Assembly (NCBI RefSeq): GCF_003149455.1
Contig: NZ_QFFK01000007.1
Coordinates: 372,001-436,000 of the forward strand
From: Chitinophaga deserti
GTDB lineage: Bacteria > Bacteroidota > Bacteroidia > Chitinophagales > Chitinophagaceae
Direction: 5' to 3'
Length of the DNA: 64,000 nucleotides
Shown: positions 62,101-64,000 of the stretch, piece after piece
How the letters are laid out: the number at the start of each line of letters is the position of its first letter
Position numbering within the stretch: the stretch's first letter is position 1
Position numbers and translations under genes: made by a program
The notes under the pieces: model-generated
Told to the model about the DNA's origin: nothing
Seen by the model: the letters and a program-made list of their open reading frames with translations, nothing else
The model's database searches: none

Positions 62101-64000
62101 CGAAGTTCAGTTGCAGTATGCAAAAGCCTGTCTTGATGTGGATGCTACATTAGCCGGGGTGCGTCAGCACTGGGGCCGGTTTAATGTTCCTGTCGCAGGT
62201 TCGCCAACCACGGCAAACAATACTACAACTGAAACACGTTTTGCACGGGTTTACCCTGACCATTGGCTTAACAGCAGTTATTCATTCCAGTCACTCAATG
62301 GCGTTGTTAGGCAGGTAACTCCGGACGGTGGATTATCTAACTTCTGGTACGATTACATTGGCAGATTGGTTTTTAGCAAAAATGCAATACAAACAGGCCG
62401 TAACAGCTATACTAAATATGACGCTCAGGGAAGGGTAGAAGAAGTGGGAGAGATTACGGGTAATACATGGGCCGGTACGTTCATAGCAAAATTAACGGCC
62501 GAGGAATGGTTGACTACAAATAAGGCTTCCAAGCAACAGATCACCCGGACTAAGTATGATTTAGAAGATCTGGATGCTAAGAATAAGGATTTCGCTGCAT
62601 CCTTCTCGCAGCAAAATCTCCGCCAGCGAGTAGCCGCTACTTATATGCTGGATGCGGACGTAGTGAACACCTCAGCTGTATCGGCCACTTATTACAGTTA
62701 TGATCTTACTGGCAATGTGAAATCTGTACTGTTCAAATTGCCGGCCATGTCTACTCCGGTTTATAAAAGGCTGGATTACAATTATGACCAGGCCAGTGGT
62801 AAAGTTAATACAGTACGCTACCAGTTGGATGCGCCAGACCAATTCCTGTATGATTATGACTACGATGCTGAAAACCGGTTGATGATCGTTAGGACAGACA
62901 TTAAGACTACCGGAACTGATAAGTGGACATTACAAACGCCGAGAATTAACGCCCAATACTACTACTACAAGCACGGACCACTTAGCAGGATGGAACTGGG
63001 TGGTAACTTGCAGGGGGTAGACTATGCCTATACGTTACAAGGATGGCTAAGAGCAATTAATGGTGAAAAGCTTTCTGCTAGCGGTAACATTACTGCGGTG
63101 CCGGATATGGGACAGGATGGTAAGACGGGAGCCCCCAATTCAACATTCAAGAAAGACGTTTATGCATATTCATTGCAGTATTATAAAGGAGACTACAAGC
63201 CTGTATGGACAGATGCAGGTGGTTCGACTGCAAACGAACCGGTATTCACCATTAAATGGGAGAACCAGGCTTTGCCTGCCGGAGGGACAGGAAAAGAGTT
63301 GTTCAATGGTAATATTTCCCGTGTAACAGCAGCATTACGAGATGTGAGTGCCCGTGCCTCGGTGGGGTATTCATACCGGTACGACCAGCTGAACCGACTT
63401 ACCCAGATGGCTTATCACCCTTCTTTAACCAATAGTACACCCGACTTTGCGGCTACACTCGCATTCGCCGAAAAAATCGAGTATGATGCAAACGGCAATA
63501 TCAAGAAATACGAGCGGAATGGAGACAGGTCCATCGCAGGTGAGGCTCCTATGGACCGGTTAAGTTATAATTACAACTACCTTAATGAGAATGGCGTTAA
63601 CCGTCTGGTTAATAATCGACTTCGTAGCGTATTCGAAACCGAGGTGACCAACAGTCACTATACGACAGATCTGAAAACCGGGCAGTCAGTAGATAACTAT
63701 GGCTATGACGCAATTGGGAACCTGATCCGTGATAACCAGGAAGGTATTACCGGAATCAATTGGTCAGTTTATGGCAAGATTAGTCAAATTAATAAAGGGG
63801 CTAATACAATCGTTTACAAGTACGATGCTTCCGGTAACCGTATTTATAAGGAAACCACCTTCTCAGGGGTAAAGAAGAAAACCTGGTATCTCCGTGATGC
63901 AACAGGCAATACCCTTGCTGTCTATTCAGGCGATGCTACAACCAATGTTACCTGGGAAGAGCAGCATTTGTATGGCAGCAGCCGCCTGGGTTACTGGAAT
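56138..64000 (+). CDS. Giant RHS/YD-repeat protein (3' partial), RHS operon gene 6
   Basis: The frame is open from ATG 56138 to the right edge, 2621 codons with no stop. It starts with a signal peptide (MPLNIFNFRKFLFAVCCL...ATGFA). A fibronectin-like domain lies at about 205-320. A long Cys-rich region of Bacteroidota RHS type follows (KCEYEIVLTVTSDC, CFDDCQTCYAALG, CAAARGDCGEDPC). A LamG/concanavalin-like domain lies at about 1830-1975 (RSVEMWVYGNELPHGQVLM, LNIYVNGEL). From about 2065 come YD repeats (FWYDYIGRLVFSK, YDYDYDAENRL, YEYDANGNIKKYERNG-type, YGYDAIGNLIRDN, KYDASGNRIYKE). The last residues (LYGSSRLGYWN) are the beginning of the RHS-associated core. The variable, possibly toxic C-terminus is outside the window. 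Confidence 0.88.
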   Translation, partial: MPLNIFNFRKFLFAVCCLLMAATGFAATEPYQQQLAGKIKAGDTLVLRDEKFRNPSYDWSKILNRKVSNNIRFELVTDSLFRIKKPFTCKLELKVEYWTQPSQADPITEENVTLEVRYDTAAGGMYTAVDEFDFLNGHLVKLTVNSISSAELGEDLPGIFRIVSQVAIDRNYVQDPAALVEIFARESTGEQAQLQPEGQMMAMAAPVTVTPNRVSLVWGAPNDGIDDYDLEWTFIDEFHPDGTFLSNPVNHTNTAVLERMFRNNASRVTLKGHEYHINLVHNTRYLLIRMRTAPKDPVSGLRNPGTWSYQIKHTPVGGTEQINSGVIILTNTWHRSAFNWQYSATFAEEGKRKEVVSYFDKSLKNRQTVTLSNHSNEVASEADLTTVAQSVIYDQYGRPTVEMLPAPLNGVNILDFQSQLNKKANGTQYTFVDVNSGTFDCNFTFPAMGNTAGAGKYYSTQNGFKALGNHSYVPDAEGYPFSGKIYMNDNTGRLAVQGGVGPKFQPQWNAANPDLHATRFYYSKPSQFELYRLFGNDIGDATHYSKTTTVDPNGQISVSYTNLSGKTIATGLSGPAPANLDGLPGKPAAEQKTIDLFTNSAFAFDPVTLKLTASQVYVAQEAGTRKLTVDVANLLSSSTIAAKNICTKCEYEIVLTVTSDCADPLIPQVFTIPVGVPGTNCTPLTGSFRQEVTAIFANTGQYYIRLELRIKQNRVDQLAEQSIAINDLLKKQFDFVKEELEQIDFSGCFDDCQTCYAALGTKVVFMQKIRDKMTAMGINMTTYGSQVDAWSGPLYDNLSTKCAAARGDCGEDPCANLKRTLRKDVSPGGQYALFNAAGEPVETSIHVLFNKFRVVFPERTKDEPGYLNNMVQNDEGDMVSVHDKAFTLTDLVKYWKQDWEDLFVIYHPEYCAYTYCVSTTSYQKWDEKLNKLALTAADALILSTKSFDRNDPVWLTTVDPYFLSVRGAAYLTAFKADLQNYSINVKGLSMLVNKDVNRYVDYVLYCSDRFGSASTAPGTEDNTWGGCAPDVNCRVIDREWRMYLDAYMELKRKYYQIDRAANECAVITCPVGTPVSLGSGCPPTGAFSLKSLSVSGSLQTVTVRYEGGNIPRAATVTLHYPSNYDGLTQVASVAFAAGDKEKTISIASAIQVNLVKVKSVTCSGGSSIIPCNGPSYTLDLGTGGRKSGFRTWDKVVGGTVVTYKAIEGYKDQPPTGYCSGAPVPVFYSCLWVKTPNNTAGEYLQNVWLVICPATACASPGSFAATTGNIPNLTFFNSSTTVYLYPNTAPTTVIANPGCINPVRTWYDCYSVTLSGVTYNYRNVSVFSCPPACSFTLIVTSGDGDLYIRRNPSETWYYYVSPSDPGSGCPDIPGDQAQFYPCIIFKRTNGVADTLVNVWMFTCIEENPGFAATNESMLLAAEPCDAYKSKQSRLGLVDYNAAIDTAGIKTQGAGQLQQQIQNACANQADGWISRLRPGMGNVLPADSVALRNKLIELCNKGVDIYHPYGASTLPPHATLPSGAVSFKDVLKSITGLTQLTADYNPWLLDGPYPYKTPAQTSLPLISSSDPELCSRLTTLKADYLLQPPGNSFHTYLTNRFGTANTLTVAELTELERSCTSCKYLLNVDIQVPVFLTKEAKGCITAQELNTAWNALLAENLTNFTSAHPNYERIFTNYFNHKWGFTLSFTDYQKLKALYDQSPSTTAILCNEPVFAPQATDPYDCLLTLVQRGVWNGMQRYDSYIAEAKRQFKQEYISDCSKALAKLEMTHMVSDYHFTLYYYDQSGQLVKTVPPEGVKLLSDAEIAAAAEAKETITNCTYTGPTTATDMALTNTYLTSAFESGKRSVEMWVYGNELPHGQVLMSTGINGYLMNACIGSSILELDLYKLVSGDVTNNSVEITRSRHYKVQLNAANVRPWMHIVLTGENIGQDNGTLNIYVNGELCPAITTGTAPATCGWEIGYSGSTLVLPSNTSILKHLRGYSRDLSISEVQLQYAKACLDVDATLAGVRQHWGRFNVPVAGSPTTANNTTTETRFARVYPDHWLNSSYSFQSLNGVVRQVTPDGGLSNFWYDYIGRLVFSKNAIQTGRNSYTKYDAQGRVEEVGEITGNTWAGTFIAKLTAEEWLTTNKASKQQITRTKYDLEDLDAKNKDFAASFSQQNLRQRVAATYMLDADVVNTSAVSATYYSYDLTGNVKSVLFKLPAMSTPVYKRLDYNYDQASGKVNTVRYQLDAPDQFLYDYDYDAENRLMIVRTDIKTTGTDKWTLQTPRINAQYYYYKHGPLSRMELGGNLQGVDYAYTLQGWLRAINGEKLSASGNITAVPDMGQDGKTGAPNSTFKKDVYAYSLQYYKGDYKPVWTDAGGSTANEPVFTIKWENQALPAGGTGKELFNGNISRVTAALRDVSARASVGYSYRYDQLNRLTQMAYHPSLTNSTPDFAATLAFAEKIEYDANGNIKKYERNGDRSIAGEAPMDRLSYNYNYLNENGVNRLVNNRLRSVFETEVTNSHYTTDLKTGQSVDNYGYDAIGNLIRDNQEGITGINWSVYGKISQINKGANTIVYKYDASGNRIYKETTFSGVKKKTWYLRDATGNTLAVYSGDATTNVTWEEQHLYGSSRLGYWN

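Overview
The window looks like a chromosomal segment of a Bacteroidota bacterium, most likely Chitinophagaceae (Chitinophaga-like). The evidence is a C-terminal type IX secretion sorting domain, SusC/TonB-type outer-membrane proteins, a DUF5362-like membrane protein, and giant YD-repeat (RHS) proteins. Several starts are preceded by the Bacteroidota promoter element TAnnTTTG rather than an E. coli-type -10 box, and strong Shine-Dalgarno sequences are rare. No rRNA, tRNA, CRISPR array, transposase or prophage was seen.

Layout. 1-2.6 kb: 3' end of a T9SS-secreted adhesin-like protein built from 96-residue Ig-like repeats. 2.7-6.1 kb: an HSL-type esterase, a secreted protein of unknown role and a small HTH-like protein. 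6.2-8.7 kb: a class II UvrA (UvrA2-like). 8.9-15.1 kb: an RND efflux cluster (small exported protein, lipoprotein adaptor, and a permease fused in frame to its outer-membrane factor). 15.2-19.5 kb, minus strand: a lipoprotein, a small membrane protein, and a signalling module made of a cNMP-domain histidine kinase, a receiver/thioredoxin-reductase-like flavoprotein and a UBP-type zinc finger. 19.9-28.3 kb, minus strand: a seven-gene operon (adaptor, TolC-like channel, ATPase, two FtsX-type permeases, NtrC-type regulator, histidine kinase). A sigma-54-like promoter and paired upstream palindromes precede its first gene. 28.5-32 kb: a GH5 glycosidase and three small or membrane proteins. 32.1-34.3 kb: an HAD phosphatase-GT20 fusion, probably for glucosylglycerol synthesis. 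34.5-43.6 kb: acyl-CoA ligase, GNAT acetyltransferase, DUF1349-type protein, outer-membrane receptor-like barrel, fatty-acid desaturase, a secreted fibre-like protein, a zinc-ribbon/HhH protein and a small membrane protein.

43.8-64 kb holds the most striking locus. It is a tightly packed operon of six genes: an outer-membrane-barrel-like protein, an exported beta-rich protein, a lipoprotein, a 2457-residue SpvB/RHS-like surface protein, an anchored 260-residue protein, and a YD-repeat/RHS protein of more than 2600 residues that runs off the right edge just as its RHS core begins. Start-stop overlaps and very short gaps argue for co-expression. The set resembles a surface-displayed RHS polymer or toxin-delivery system, but the variable C-terminus, where any toxin would lie, is outside the window.

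By eye the RHS genes are more A+T-rich than the efflux and metabolic genes to their left. All functions are assigned by reading motifs in the sequence; no database search was run.
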